Positions 25,575 to 38,676 of a DNA stretch of 64,000 bases are shown piece after piece. This DNA is from Steinernema hermaphroditum (lineage: Eukaryota; Nematoda; Chromadorea; Rhabditida; Steinernematidae): positions 11,656,001-11,720,000 of the forward strand of contig CM059625.1 of assembly GCA_030435675.1 (NCBI GenBank). Direction: 5' to 3'. Both the position numbers and the translations under genes were made by a program. Numbering within the stretch: the first letter of the stretch is position 1; each line of letters begins with the position of its first letter. The notes under the pieces were generated by a model. It did not search any database. It was not told where the DNA came from and worked only from the letters and a program-made list of their open reading frames with translations.

Positions 25575-25940
25575 AATCCAATTGGCAAAACGGCTCACAG
25601 CAGAAAGCGCGGCTCTGTTATCAAAGATTTGCCGGAATGAGGGAAGCGTTGCCGGAATGAAAAGAGCGTTGCCGGATTGAAGAAAATTGAAGAGCTGGGG
25701 AAGAGTTTCCAAAGACACTGGGTAAACCATAAACTGCAATTTGTGGACCCAACGCTCGCGCGATCCACACCCAGGGGATCGAAGCAACATAGTGGACCAA
25801 GATTAACACAGGGATCAAACATTCCCAGCCCGCTCCCCAACAAATTCCGGCAACGCTTCCCCATTCCGGCAACTGTTTGATAATAGAGCCGAAAGCGCTT
25901 CGTGTTGGACATCGGAGTTTGTGCCAACATCGTTCCATTC
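25575..25940. repeat. Foldback (long inverted-repeat) element
   Basis: Two arms of about 65 bp or more face each other around a centre of roughly 150-200 bp. The left arm contains GGCTCTGTTATCAAAGATT then TGCCGGAATGAGGGAAGCG. The right arm, read in reverse complement, contains GGCTCTATTATCAAACAGT then TGCCGGAATGGGGAAGCG. The left arm also carries three tandem copies of a 20-bp GTTGCCGGAATG unit. Such architecture is typical of foldback elements or MITEs. Open frames crossing it on the minus strand are repeat artefacts. I see no transposase. Confidence 0.7.
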
Positions 25941-26109
25941 CAAATGTTCAAAAAGGTTGTGAAGGCAAACTAAGTGAACTAAGCATTGTGGATAACGGAT
26001 AATGCAGCTGAATCCCAAATATGAAACGACTCTTTTTTTCTTTCTGAAAGGATTCGAATTTTTTCGTTTATTTTCCGATCATCATAAAACAGTGGTACTA
26101 TCACAAAAA

Positions 26110-28316
26110 TTAGATCCAAATATCGGAAGTGCAGTCTCCTCCCGGGTAGCGCATCTCGTGTCCCAGATAGGGAGCGCCTAACTCATCAGCGAAGTCGACG
26201 AGGAACGCCTCGTTCAGCTTCATTCCGCCGTTTTCTACGTCGACATCCAGTTGTAACATCATGCCTCCGTTTCTAAAGGACCGGTTTAAAATATCGACTG
26301 TGACTTAGGTTGGCTCACTCTCCCATGTCGGGGTAGAACTGTTTGTCCCAAACGGAATATAGTGAAGTGGTCACGTAGAGACGACGACCATCAAGACTCA
26401 GCTGTAACATTTGAGGAGCTCCACGCACCTTTTTTCCTTTGATGTAGCGAGCGTCAGGTTGTTCCTGAAATCACGAGAGGGTGGAAGGTAATACTAAAGG
26501 GGTGTAGGAAAAGTTTCTCTAAAAATGAAGAAGTCCCACAGTATATAAAGGAATGTGAGTGTATTGCATGTCGGACGCACCTTGAGTTCCTTGTCGTCGA
26601 TTACAGTGACGCCAGACTTTTTATGTATGCTGCCACCAAGGAAGATTTGGCCAACCAGCTTCGGGTTGAAGGGGTCGGATATGTCGTACTGACGCAGATC
26701 TCCATGAAGCCAACAGGAGAGGTACAGGTACTTGTCATCCATGGAGACCAGAATGTCTGTGATCAGCGCCGGCATTTCGGGAAGGGCCCATCCTGACACC
26801 TTCTTAGGTGGAATGGAAGCCACTAGTTTGCTCTTGTATTCGCTATCACTTTCTCCCTTGTAGAGCAGAAAAACTCCAGAGCCGAGTGCAGTTCCGACGA
26901 AAGCGAAAGGAGAAGTCGGTTCGTGGAGGAAGCGCACCTCCAGGGGGATCCATCCCTCCGGTCCGTCCAACTCGATCGACTGGAGCAGATTGTGTTCTTT
27001 CCAGTCGAAAACATGCACTTTGTTGCCGTACTGTCCTTCGGCCACATGGGCAGGATTGAAACCTCCCTTGATAAAGTTCGGAGTGCCCCACTCAGTGCTG
27101 ATCATGACGTTACGACGCGGCTGATACCAGAAGTCGTAGTTGAACTGTGGGGAAAGACTGTCCGGAGAGGTCCATATCTTGTTCGGCTCAAAAGTCTTTC
27201 CATCGACCAGAAGGAAGCTTCCCTTTGCGTTTCCCCCTGCATCGCCGAGTGTGCTAATCATGATGTTTCCGTCGGCAAGACAATGCGATGTGTGTGGGAA
27301 GCTCACGTCGAACTTCAACATGTCACTAGGCTCTAGGATCTAAAACAGGCACCATTCAAGAGACATATACGCCTTTGGAGAGCTACCTTCGCCAATTTCA
27401 GATCGGTTGGGTCCGCAGTGTCGATGAAGTAGACACGAGAGCTGTGGAGACAAGGAGCGACGAGGTGGGAGCGTTTGGCAGAAGAATCCGTGTAGCAGCT
27501 GGAGCAGGCGTTCCATCCTGTATGGTGAACTTCGTCTCCCTTGTGCGGAAATTCGACTTTCCCGATGATCTGAAAGATTTCTGCCTTTCATTTTATGATT
27601 TCTGCAGCTGCACATTCAGCAGTCATTCATATGTCCCTATAGTATACTGCAAAAATATTCAGTGTTCAATATATAGTAAATCTATTGAAACATGCGGTGT
27701 ACCTTTAAAGCGAGTGCGTCCTTTCGGGGTGGTCTGGAAAAAACGACTCTTTTTGTCGTTCCTCTAACCGATTTAATTTGATGCTACGAAGTCAGAACAG
27801 GTCTTTGCAACGAGATCTGAATGGTGGCGGCATGTTTCCTCTTGTTACACAAATTTCGCAGTTTTGTGTCAGAGCATTGTGACTGTAGATATATGCAAGT
27901 CTCAGGACATGTCACGCCGTACTGAAGTATAGTTCGTGTCTGCAATCTTCATAATGCATTTGCCTACATTGGTAACTAAAATTCCGTTGACAGCCATAAT
28001 TTTGCATCAAACATGCCAAAAGATTTACGGTTTATATATAAGTCTAAACTTGAAAGCGATATAATATATTGCAGCCAAAACTATAAGTTCTAGTGCCCCT
28101 AACCCCTATGCGTTTGGTGTGCACATCACGAACCTTGTTGTACGTCTCCGAATCCGGATCGACATCCACGGTCGCGATGACATCTCCTTTCGTCTTATCC
28201 AAACTAGGACAGGTAACAAAGAGCACCTTCTCCTTCGGTCCGTTTATGGCGTCGGCAGGACTCGCGTATCCGGGACCTCCGGACCCGCAACAACCACTCT
28301 TTCCGCCGTCGACCAT
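26110..28316 (-). CDS. SELENBP1: Selenium-binding protein 1 family (methanethiol oxidase)
   Basis: Human SELENBP1 oxidises methanethiol to formaldehyde, hydrogen sulfide and hydrogen peroxide, and family members are cytosolic seven-bladed propeller proteins. Five exons join in phase: 28134-28316, 27387-27569, 26581-27339, 26319-26464 and 26110-26272, giving 477 residues (human 472). Landmarks are GPGYASP near the N-terminus, the reactive-cysteine motif [11 protein letters not shown] (residues near 75-90), [17 protein letters not shown] propeller residues, the KQFYP motif and the invariant C-terminal YPGGDC..DIWI. The ATG lies 13 nt behind a CTGTTTCAG acceptor. The gene stands alone on the minus strand. 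Confidence 0.95.
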
Positions 28317-29191
28317 TTCGCTTGTCGAACTGAAACAGCGCCTGTTAAATGTAGCATTCAAATGCGGCTTTGGCATTTGCATAGCTCTTTCGCACACATA
28401 TGCACACCACAAATCATTCACACAGATTTGGAATAGGCGTTTGTTTGTCGAATTGGGACGTATAAAATAAGAGTTTACACTAAACGAACGCGTGATCGTG
28501 AACCTAACACATCGTGAAAGGGACTGTGCAAGAAGAAGGGTCGCCGGCCATCGCTTTGGTAATTTTTTGGTCGCGCCGCAATATGCCTATCAGTCGTCAA
28601 ACTTTCCTTATATGCGCCGAAAGAGCCTTAGCAGCGATTCTGTTGATCGCTGATGTACGATTTCCGATCTGATCTTGTGAACACCGTGGTAGGTAACTAA
28701 GAACTGCACGTAGACACCGAACTTCAAAACACAAACTTGAGATCGTGTCACTCCAAATCAAAGGAAAGGATGTGACGCGTTGTCTTCTGTGTTTTCGATC
28801 GAATCACTTCGAGCTGTCAACAAAGCGTTGATAATTGTCAGGATGTGCCGTTATCACGTGTAAACACATTGACAGGTCTATGTGTCACTGCATTTTTGTG
28901 ACACTGTGGCAAAGCCATCTCCAGTACGAATCACTTCGAACTACACATGGTTCGACAAAAACTGACAGCCGAGAAGTAAATACTAACAGGCGAGAAGTTG
29001 CAGCTATGCCCTCTAAAACGACTGCATAGCCAGACAAGTTAGTCAACTCATGACATTGAGGAAACATTGCATTGGTTCATGATGTTCGATGAAAAGGGGA
29101 TTCATGAATCGTCATGGCAGCCTCCATTCCTGTTTCTCTAGTAACATCTTTGGCTCTTCAATTATGTTAAGACACACGACAGAGTATTGTA
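28317..29191. other. Upstream region of the selenium-binding protein gene
   Basis: About 870 bp, expected to contain the promoter of the minus-strand gene to its left. Only short open frames are present. No further structure was recognised. Confidence 0.4.
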
Positions 29192-29857
29192 TTGGGTTGG
29201 TCAGGTGAAAAGGTCGGTTTTTAACAATCAATCTTTATTGCCAGACACATTTCATTGGAGGTATTCACCGTTTAACTATACAGCCTCAAGGCACTTCCTG
29301 CGGAGAAGTCTGATCACTTCACCGTAAAACAAAGGAGGTTCCGGGTCGAAAAATTCCAGTTTGCCCGTTTTTGACGTCATTGCAAACTTTGGCTCATTTT
29401 ATTTGTTCGTCTTCCCATCAGTCCCGTACAAGTTATCAGATGGCGCTGGGTAACTGAGTTCCAGCTGAAGATGAGCAGCAGTTTTGAGGGCAATATAAAA
29501 TACCAAATCCTAGCATCTTAGGTGCCCGTCCATGTCGTCTGTATGCCCCTAGATGAAGATAGTTAAATCAGCAAGAAAGATTTGTTCCTGTACAGCCAAG
29601 GGTTTTTGGCCAAATATTTCGTCTTGTTGGAATTTTCTCTCACTGTGACATTACAATAAGAGACCAGAATGCACATTAGGAAAGTAAGCTCCTATTGTAT
29701 GCGCATCTAAGACAGCGCATCAAGTAAATAGTTCCTCAGAACGCACAGTCTGGGGACGTAATCAATCGTCCATACAAACGCATCTCATGTCAAGCTTACA
29801 CAATGTGAAAATAGAGGAAAAACAAAAAAAACCGACATTTTCAACTGACCAACCCAA
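29192..29857 (-). mobile_element. Decayed, short mariner-type DNA transposon (666 bp)
   Basis: The ends form terminal inverted repeats of about 30 bp: the left starts TTGGGTTGGTCAGGTGAAAA and the right, reverse complemented, starts TTGGGTTGGTCAGTTGAAAA. Both are flanked by TA, the target-site duplication of Tc1/mariner elements. Just inside the left end, on the minus strand, is an open stretch reading FFDPEPPLFYGEVIRLLRRK then KCLEAV, a stop, and LNGEYLQ. This resembles the C-terminus of mariner transposases. The element is about half the usual 1.3 kb and carries stops, so it cannot be autonomous. Confidence 0.82.
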
Positions 29858-30698
29858 TAACATAAACAGGCAATAGCTGAAGCTCATGCGATCTAACCAA
29901 AGCATTCAGGAGATCCTCCGCCACTATTCGAAAGATAACGATAGACATACAAGGACGATTGGCATCGGAGGAGAGTGTTTGGGTTCAATTGTTCAGTTGT
30001 TCAAGTGAATTGAAGTGTGACAAAAAAAGGACGAACTAGTTTAAACCGCTCGTCAGCATTAAGTGATGTTGATACGTTGAGAAATGCATTTCTTGGAAAA
30101 ATGTCGTCCATGATATGCTCGCTAAAGTTATATATTTTCAAATGGGTTGATACTTTGTTACGGTCAGTTAATTCCGTTAGCAGACTGTGCGAAGAAATTT
30201 AACCGTAATCATGGTATCAAACAGTCGTTGAAATAAGGCGACATCAATGTTCCAAACTGACGGCCGGTCTCACTATGGACTTTTTATTCAGTATAACACG
30301 GGAAAAGAAATCCTAATCTTGGATTTCCCACTTTACCTGACTCGAGGCCTAGCTTTAAAATACTGGCGGAACATATGGCAGCACAGAGACATTATAGACG
30401 ACAGAAGTTGGTGATGGGAAACAAAAGGAATTCTCTTGAGTCCGTTTATGAAAATGTCGCTCGGATTATCCAGTCTCTGTTTACGAGACATGGCGAATGT
30501 TATCAGATCTTCTGTGTAGTTATTGTTAGCTGTTTGTTTCACGTTGGATAAGGTCAATGCGAGAATTTTGTAAAAAACGTTTATGTCGAGGAGTCGCCCG
30601 ACAAGGAAACCGTTACGTAACACTCTACGCACCTTTCACTATGGCATGAACAAAGAGACAAAATGAAAATAAATTACACTTCTTTGTACAAATAGAAT
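29858..30698. other. Intergenic stretch downstream of acs-20
   Basis: About 840 bp between the mariner remnant and the stop codon of the acyl-CoA synthetase gene. It should include that gene's 3' UTR. Short open frames are present on both strands without any recognisable family. Confidence 0.4.
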
Positions 30699-33297
30699 CT
30701 ACAGATTCTTGATGAGGCCTTGATCAAGACTAGCTGTCAGGTCGTCGTTCAGCTGCACGTACGCTTTCGAGTCGTTATCAAAGTAGAACACTCGATCGCC
30801 GGGTTCTGCTCTGTATCCGAGTCTTTGTAGCCTTGTCTTCACCAATTTAAATGTCCCTGAAGAGGTTGCATGTAAACCTCAAAGGTGCGATAAAGAGTCT
30901 CACCTGTCCTATCGACGGCAGAACACAACCTTATGAAGACGGGTACTGCGTAAGTGGGCAGACTTGACCTCATTGTTTGAGATAGTTCCTCAAGGAATTC
31001 GCTGTCGGGAGTCCCCAACTGACTCTTCACCACCGCCGCCATTCCGGCACGTCCTTCCATTCCTAAAAACTGTCTGTAAGCCGCAGCTGAGGGCAAAAGT
31101 TTCACCTGCAACGGTCACTCCGTAGACGGTGGCATCATCGACACTCGGAAGAGGATGGATGATTGCTTCTACCTCCGTCGTGCTCACGTTCTCTCCCTTC
31201 CAGCGGAACGTGTCCCCGGTGCGGTCTTTGAAGTACACATATCCGAGACGATCCCATCGTAAAATGTCTCCTAAAAACGAAAGGCGAACTTCGTAATTGG
31301 CGCTTCGCGGCGATACCCGAGACAAAGACGCTGTCGCCGCGTCGGAAGACATCCCGTATCACTTTTTTCGATGTTTCCGATCTGTTCAAGTAACCTTCGA
31401 AGACAAGCAAAGGGTTGTTTTTCCGAATCGACGACACCATAGCGCCCGTCTCACCTAAAGATCCTTTTCATGGAAAAGGCGTACCTTATATATATGGATT
31501 ACCCGGTACGCAAGGGACACACAGGCCGTCGGAGCCTCGGATGATCTCGCCTGTGGCCTCGTCGACCTTTATAAGCCTGACGGGGTGCATTCTGGCGGTG
31601 AGCGGGGAGATCGGAAGGAATCCACATGCGCCAATGTGTCCATCGATGTTGACCAGGTTAGACGTTCCTTCGGTGGACCCGTAGACCTCTCCGATCTGGA
31701 CGTGGAATCTTTCGACAAACTTCTTCCAAATTTCGCTTCTCAGTCCGTTTCCGTACATCATCCTCATTTTGTGTTGTTTCTCTTCGGCACAGACGGGCTG
31801 TGCGAGAAGATACCGACAGATTTCACCGATATACTGACTAGCCTAAACAGAACACGTCTATGAAGAAGCCGAATGAGACGAACCGTGCAGTTGTACTGGA
31901 CACAGTCCCTCCAGAAGTTGCTCGCTGAGAACTTCTTTCGGACGACGCACGAAGAACCGGTGAGGAGCATTTGACCGATGCCTATGATGCCTGCCGCTGT
32001 GTGGTACATAGGCATCGAGATGTATATCCGGTCGCTCGGCCGTATTCTGAACGATTTCGCCGAACCCATTACCATCGAGTAATATCTAAATTGATCATGA
32101 TCTGGGATTGACGGTTACTCATGATTACCTGAAATGTTTCATGACCGCGGCTTTTGGCATTCCAGTTGTTCCACTTGTGTAAATGAAGCACAACACGCCT
32201 AAACGATCCACGCTAATCCTAGTTATTGTGACGATAGTTGTAACTCTTAAAATCGACCGTATCCTTCCTCAACGGCTCATCTCCGCTGCAGGTCGCCAAA
32301 CATTCGTCGAGCTGCTTTGCGTCCAATCCCTCGGCGACATCACCTCCTTTCACAAAGATCTTAACGTTTTCAACGTTGAGTAATTTTCTGTCGATTGCTG
32401 TTTGTAATTCTGAATGGTCACTCTTCAGTGGTAATCGGCGCGAGGGACGATCGCAAACCTGTTTGGAGGCTCGTTGAGGTGACAATGCACTTTGCCTCCG
32501 ATGTCTGCACGCAGTGCGCAAGGGGTTCCATCCTGAGGTTTGTGTTGATCCACGCCGTGGCGACACCGAGCTTGGCTAGACCCATCCACACTGCTACGAA
32601 GTCGATGCCGTTTTCCATAAACAGAGCCACCGTATCGCCTTTCCGGTAACCGAGGGACTGTTAATGGATGCATTAAACTGTTAAAGATTGTGGAACATAC
32701 CTGAAAATAATTTGCGATTTTGTTGCATTCCCGGTTGAACTGGGCGAAAGTGAGAGTTCGTCGGGCGGCAATGTCCGTTATCGCCGGTTTATCTGGGGTT
32801 CTTCTCGCCACCTCCAGAAATATATCTCCGATGCCGCGGTTCTGACTCCATCGACGGTTCAGGTCGAATTTCACAGCCAATAACAGGTACAGCCCTCTAA
32901 TACCAGACGTCATTACAGGAGGATCTTGTGAAATGCGCTACTCGAATATAAAATTGGCGGAATTGTTTTCATGCATCCGATGAACCACCAAATATAAAAT
33001 AGGTCCACATGACCAAGAACGGTTTTCCAGAACCTAGCACCTCCATTTTGAGCAGGAGTTTGCCTTTTTGTTTGTTTTTAAAATCGTTATTCCGACTCTG
33101 TGTATAATAATCGCTTAAAAAACCAACCTTAAGTCTCTATTTAGCGTTAAATACGAGCGGTAGTAGAAATCGCCGTGCATCACCATGAGGTAGGTGAATG
33201 CCATGCATCCGACGAGCCACCCCGCTGGAACCCAGTCAAGGGCAATAGCCGAAAATAGTAGCATAAGGCTGACGAACTCCACTTGGTTGCTGGACAT
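30699..33297 (-). CDS. acs-20: Fatty acid transport protein / very-long-chain acyl-CoA synthetase (SLC27/ACS-20 type)
   Basis: SLC27 proteins activate long and very long fatty acids with CoA and ATP at membranes. Eleven exons join in phase: 33128-33297, 32701-32896, 32459-32657, 32245-32409, 32129-32198, 31884-32085, 31503-31842, 31317-31454, 31106-31270, 30904-31062 and 30699-30856, giving 653 residues. An N-terminal membrane segment lies in exon 1. The AMP-binding P-loop [13 protein letters not shown] spans exon 5, [10 protein letters not shown] is the adenylate motif in exon 7, and the FATP signature [20 protein letters not shown] is in exon 9. The C-terminal motif [13 protein letters not shown] closes the fold. 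The symbol is chosen over acs-22 because rps-23, dpm-3 and gex-3 lie nearby, as around acs-20 in C. elegans (from memory). Several introns are under 50 bp. Confidence 0.92.
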
Positions 33298-35447
33298 CCC
33301 GGCTGATGAATTGCCGAAACCTGTGGATGAGACCGATAGTTGAATGTGGAGATCAAAATGAGAATATTCTAAGAAAAGTTAGTCGCAGAGCGAATTGAGA
33401 AAGGTGCACAGAACGGAAGGGATAAGGGAATGATCGCCAGCGGATCGGTTCTACAAGAGCGTGCGTGGATAGTGAATGTCGCGACCCTTTCCTTTTGAGA
33501 TGACGAGTGCGTCGGGATTTCGATGCAGCAAAATCTTGATTTCGACAGCGCCTTAAGACAAAAGATGCGGCAACGTTTGACGCTCGGACGTGGGAAGGTG
33601 ACGACAATAAATACGTGCGGACATCCGCCCACCGTCGCCGTAATCATTTTTCCCTCCCCGCGCGCATCACTGCCGGTCATCCGAAAAGCGCTTCTCCTTG
33701 ATGGATCATACCGAAAGCATCTCAGAAAGTCCGATTTACGCGGCGGTTTTACGAGTGATGAATGAAAGTGAATCGCAGCGATCGAAGTACATTTATATTT
33801 AAAACTAATTGAACATTATATCTCCTGAGGGAAGTGACGCGAGCGACCGGTTCTTCCAGCGTCCACTAATAGCCTCCAGTTCAAAACTCGGTATTTATAG
33901 GCGACGGTGCACAGCCATCCTTCAGTTATGAAATTGGAATGGCAAAAAAGAGGATACTATTCTCCTTGAACCTGATGTAGGTAATTATCGAATTTTCTTC
34001 TGACCATCTTATTATTTATATATAGCAGCTCTCTTTAGCAGTTCTCTCGTGACAAGTGCGAATACAGGTCCCAAATTGAAGAGATTATGTGAGAATATCT
34101 CAGCATCCTAATTAAAAGCAAGACTTTTAAGTGAGCAGGCTCATGCACTCCGTCAAAGAAGAGAGTAAACATAGAAATGTGGCAATGACTAAGAATGTAT
34201 GGTCTAAAATGTTCTAAAAGTACCGTTGACCAGTTTAAAATAAACATGCTCATTCACACTGAGAATTAAATATCGGGCATTGCTGCATGAAAAGGGTCTG
34301 AAAGACTCTCAGCTTGAATGGAACAAATTTCTCGACTGACGCACAATTTTCTGACTCTTTTCTACGACCGTGGTATGGAGCATAAACCCGCAGTTACCTC
34401 TGAGGTCAACTTTACATTGTTCGGTTCAACAGTTTCTCCCCTACCACCGACAGTTTGTGCCCTAACATTCAACGCTGGGAACAAGCAGCCCCAATTATTA
34501 ACGACAGAGCGACAATAAGAAACCAAAATAGCGGACACTGAGGTGATTTTTTCTGAATTTTACGACAATGAGGATCATATGCTCACGCGCGAGGATGACC
34601 CGAATGCACATGTAAAAGCCAGCGAAGAATGTGGTTTTGAGAGAAACCGGTCCGAGGGAACCAACGCATGTCCAGCAGGTATGCGAACGAGTCCGGACCC
34701 AACTTCAAGCAAGACGCCGTTGTTTGTGCACGCTACTATCAGTTCCATCGAAGGAGCACCGAAGAAAACAAATCGCACGACGATGATCAACATGACAAAT
34801 TCGATCTCTCTCATCGAAGGGTCAAAGGGAGCGAATGGAACTTTTGGGAGGGGAATTCATGAGAACCTACTGCACTGCGGTTCCATCTATTGGTGCTTTG
34901 CTCACGTTAAGAAGTGGAGTTCGGCTCCGAACAAGGAGTACAAAATAATTCGGGATAAAATGACATATACTTCACTCACGCAAGTCTTTGTTTCTGCTCA
35001 AGTTTCTCGTCGCTGGTTCGCAGTTCATTTATTTAAAACGACACCCTCTCGGAAATAACTGAACAACTGAAGAACAATTTAAATCGGGAAACATAGCCAC
35101 ACGGCTCAAAGTGACCCAGAAAACGCATAAGGGAGACTTTTGACTACAATCGATTGCAGCGATAGTTTCCTTGATTCAAGAGTGCAAGGGAACGCGGCGA
35201 CAGTCCAATCTAATTCACAGTGCGGCGGGGCGGCGGCGACGTCCTCCCTCTTGGATTTGGATCATCCCTGCGTGCGTGAAAGTCGTGCGCCACAAGCACA
35301 GGCAGAACGATAAATAAAGTCAAATTGTCCGATTTATGACTAGCGCAGCTTCCCATAAGACCAGCCCAATAAGCAGAAATCCTACCACCTGTACGATATT
35401 AACATAACAATTTATGTTATACAACAAAAAACAGATAACAAGCAAAT
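33298..35447. other. Gene-poor stretch between acs-20 and rps-23
   Basis: This 2.1-kb stretch should include the acs-20 promoter and the rps-23 3' UTR. The longest open frame is a plus-strand one of 171 codons at 34543-35058, with no recognisable domain and no splice context. Nothing else was identified. Confidence 0.4.
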
Positions 35448-36775
<1,328 letters not shown>

Positions 36776-37135
36776 ATGGCTTCGCAGCTTGTCAAGTATT
36801 TAGCCGTCGTTACTGTTTTCGCTCTCTTTTGGCTGTCTCTTCTTCCACTGGATTACGTGATCATCACTTACGTAAGTGAGACAGGTATACATACAGCGTC
36901 CTAATCTTGGCTCCATTTCAGGCTCCAATCATTGCCATTATGCTTCTTGGAGTTAGTGTTGTATTCGATGTAATGATCTGCACGTGTTTGTTTATTTTAG
37001 ATTTATGCTGTCCTTAGTGTACTCTATGGTGTCGCTACATTCAATGACTGTGAATATGCGAAGGTTTCGCTCCAGAAGGAAATCTCTGAGGCACGTGCGG
37101 ATCTTGCTGAAAGAAAACTCATTAAGAGCGATTAA
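36776..37135 (+). CDS. dpm-3: Dolichol-phosphate mannosyltransferase subunit 3 (DPM3)
   Basis: DPM3 is the small ER-membrane subunit that anchors the catalytic subunit DPM1, which makes dolichol-phosphate-mannose for N-glycans, GPI anchors and O-mannosylation. Three exons join in phase: 36776-36871, 36922-36951 and 37001-37135, giving 86 residues (human 92). Two hydrophobic helices are visible, [20 protein letters not shown] and [20 protein letters not shown]. They are followed by the typical cytosolic segment [20 protein letters not shown], which contacts DPM1. A second gene starts 250 bp downstream on the same strand, so the pair may be an operon. Confidence 0.93.
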
Positions 37136-37385
37136 TTGACATAAACATTCTTAAGTTATTTAATGTCAGATATTGTAATATGGTGGTTCTTGGAGATACA
37201 GATTAAAAGTCACTGTTATATTGATGGCATTGATGAATTCTTACGCAACATGATCAGTTGTTTGGTGTTTAACCCAATATTTCTGAATGTGCTTCTCACA
37301 CTTTGATGCATACGTGTCAACGTGTATTAGCATTGTGTTGGTGCAATTTTTTAACAACGTTTTCTGTTTTCAGATCCAGCTTAAG
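37136..37385 (+). promoter_or_regulatory. Operon-like gap with trans-splice acceptor after dpm-3
   Basis: A 250-bp gap separates dpm-3 from the next gene on the same strand. It ends in the pyrimidine-rich acceptor TTTTCTGTTTTCAG, 11 nt before the ATG of the next gene. No upstream exon is required. The spacing is somewhat larger than the usual 100 bp of nematode operons, so a separate promoter cannot be excluded. Confidence 0.45.
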
Positions 37386-38210
37386 ATGTCTTCAGGTTGC
37401 GACCGTCGTCTTCCACACTCGGTGAAATCAGCTCCATCTACATCAAACGCGGCGCAAAAGCGAAAGTGTTCGTCGCACAATTTGGTTGAATGTTCTTCGA
37501 AACCGATTAACAAGAAAGCGCTACTGGATGAATTGCTTCCTCCGTCTCATCGTCTAGTGCCTAATATCTTACGCGTTAAGCGTACGCCCGGGCAACGAAG
37601 TAACAATGATAAAGAAGATGATAAATCTCGTCTTACTTCAAAGGAGCTTGTCAATGAAATTGAAGACATCTCCTCTTCAGATGACGAAGGTAAGAGTTGT
37701 GTATTAAATTACGATATTCAATCTGTTTGATCACATGCAGAAAGAGAAAGAAGAAAGAAGCGATTCGTGTATATCCGTCAAAGTGGTTATGTTGAAAAGA
37801 CATGGGCAGAGCGTAAGAAGAAGCAGTACGATCCGTTTGAGCCGAAGTATAAAACGCCCATGGCACTGGAATTGTGCAGTTTGCTGGAGGGTGTCGCTAG
37901 ACACCGAACATTTTGGCGAGCGAATAATCCTAGTTATCAAACGCTTGATGTCAAACATATGGTTGACATTGAAGGTTGCCCAACTGTGAAGTGGGGTATG
38001 AAGTGGTATAACGCGAAATTCCAACCGAATGGAAGATCCGTCGCTATCATAGACAAAGCTTCTAACTATGCAATTCCTTCGGATGCAAAGATCTACTCTC
38101 CTGTGAAGACAATTAAACTGGATATTGCCAAAGCGGTTCTGGTGGGTCCGCAGTACGTTCGATCCGTGAAGCCTCCAATGTGTCTCGATCTTACAATCAG
38201 GTCGCGATAA
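37386..38210 (+). CDS. Unrecognised basic protein, 257 residues
   Basis: Two exons join in phase, 37386-37689 and 37741-38210, giving 257 residues. I do not recognise the family. The first 100 residues are low-complexity, rich in Ser, Lys and Arg, and end in an acidic serine patch (EIEDISSSDDEE, a casein-kinase-2-like context) directly before a basic run, ERERRKKRF. The second half looks folded, with many aromatic residues: RQSGYVEKTWAERKKKQYDP, FWRANNPSYQTLDV and GMKWYNAKF. No signal peptide or membrane segment is seen, so a nuclear or cytosolic site is likely. It sits 250 bp behind dpm-3 on the same strand. Confidence 0.8.
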
Positions 38211-38676
38211 TCATACTTGTTGCTCACTGTTTTATTGTTTTAAGTATGTGACTTGCTGATTTTGTCGTATCTCATGTGTGCTAATGAATGCCAGTCATAG
38301 GTCTATTTCAAGGTGAAGGTTATTCATACTCATAGCCATCATATTCCTGAGTGATTACTCGGCAGAACATACGTCACACACCGCAAACTTAAAATTTGTG
38401 AAACACTTTCTAGTTGTTATAGTTGTTATTTATGCCAGCAGTCAAAAATCGAAGAGTGAACGTTAGGGTTTGCTGTATTTTATTCAAACGTTTGCATTCA
38501 TCGCACGATTAATACATGTCGCTAAATAATACTATGGTATATGTTCGCGATCCGAAGGAATTTTGATAGTGTTCCATGAGCATGAGCAGTTAGGCATTTA
38601 AGTATTGACATATGAATATGAGTCCCGTATACATTGAAGTTGAAGTGAGGAGTTTGAAGGTGGATTTTTGAGCATG
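38211..38676. other. Gap between convergent genes
   Basis: About 465 bp between the stop of the plus-strand basic protein gene and the stop of the minus-strand proline-rich gene. It should contain both 3' UTRs. No other feature is visible. Confidence 0.5.

Noticed and set aside
25470..26018. Several minus-strand open frames of about 100 codons
   Set aside because: They lie across the arms of the foldback repeat, and the repeated residues come from the repeat, not from a gene.
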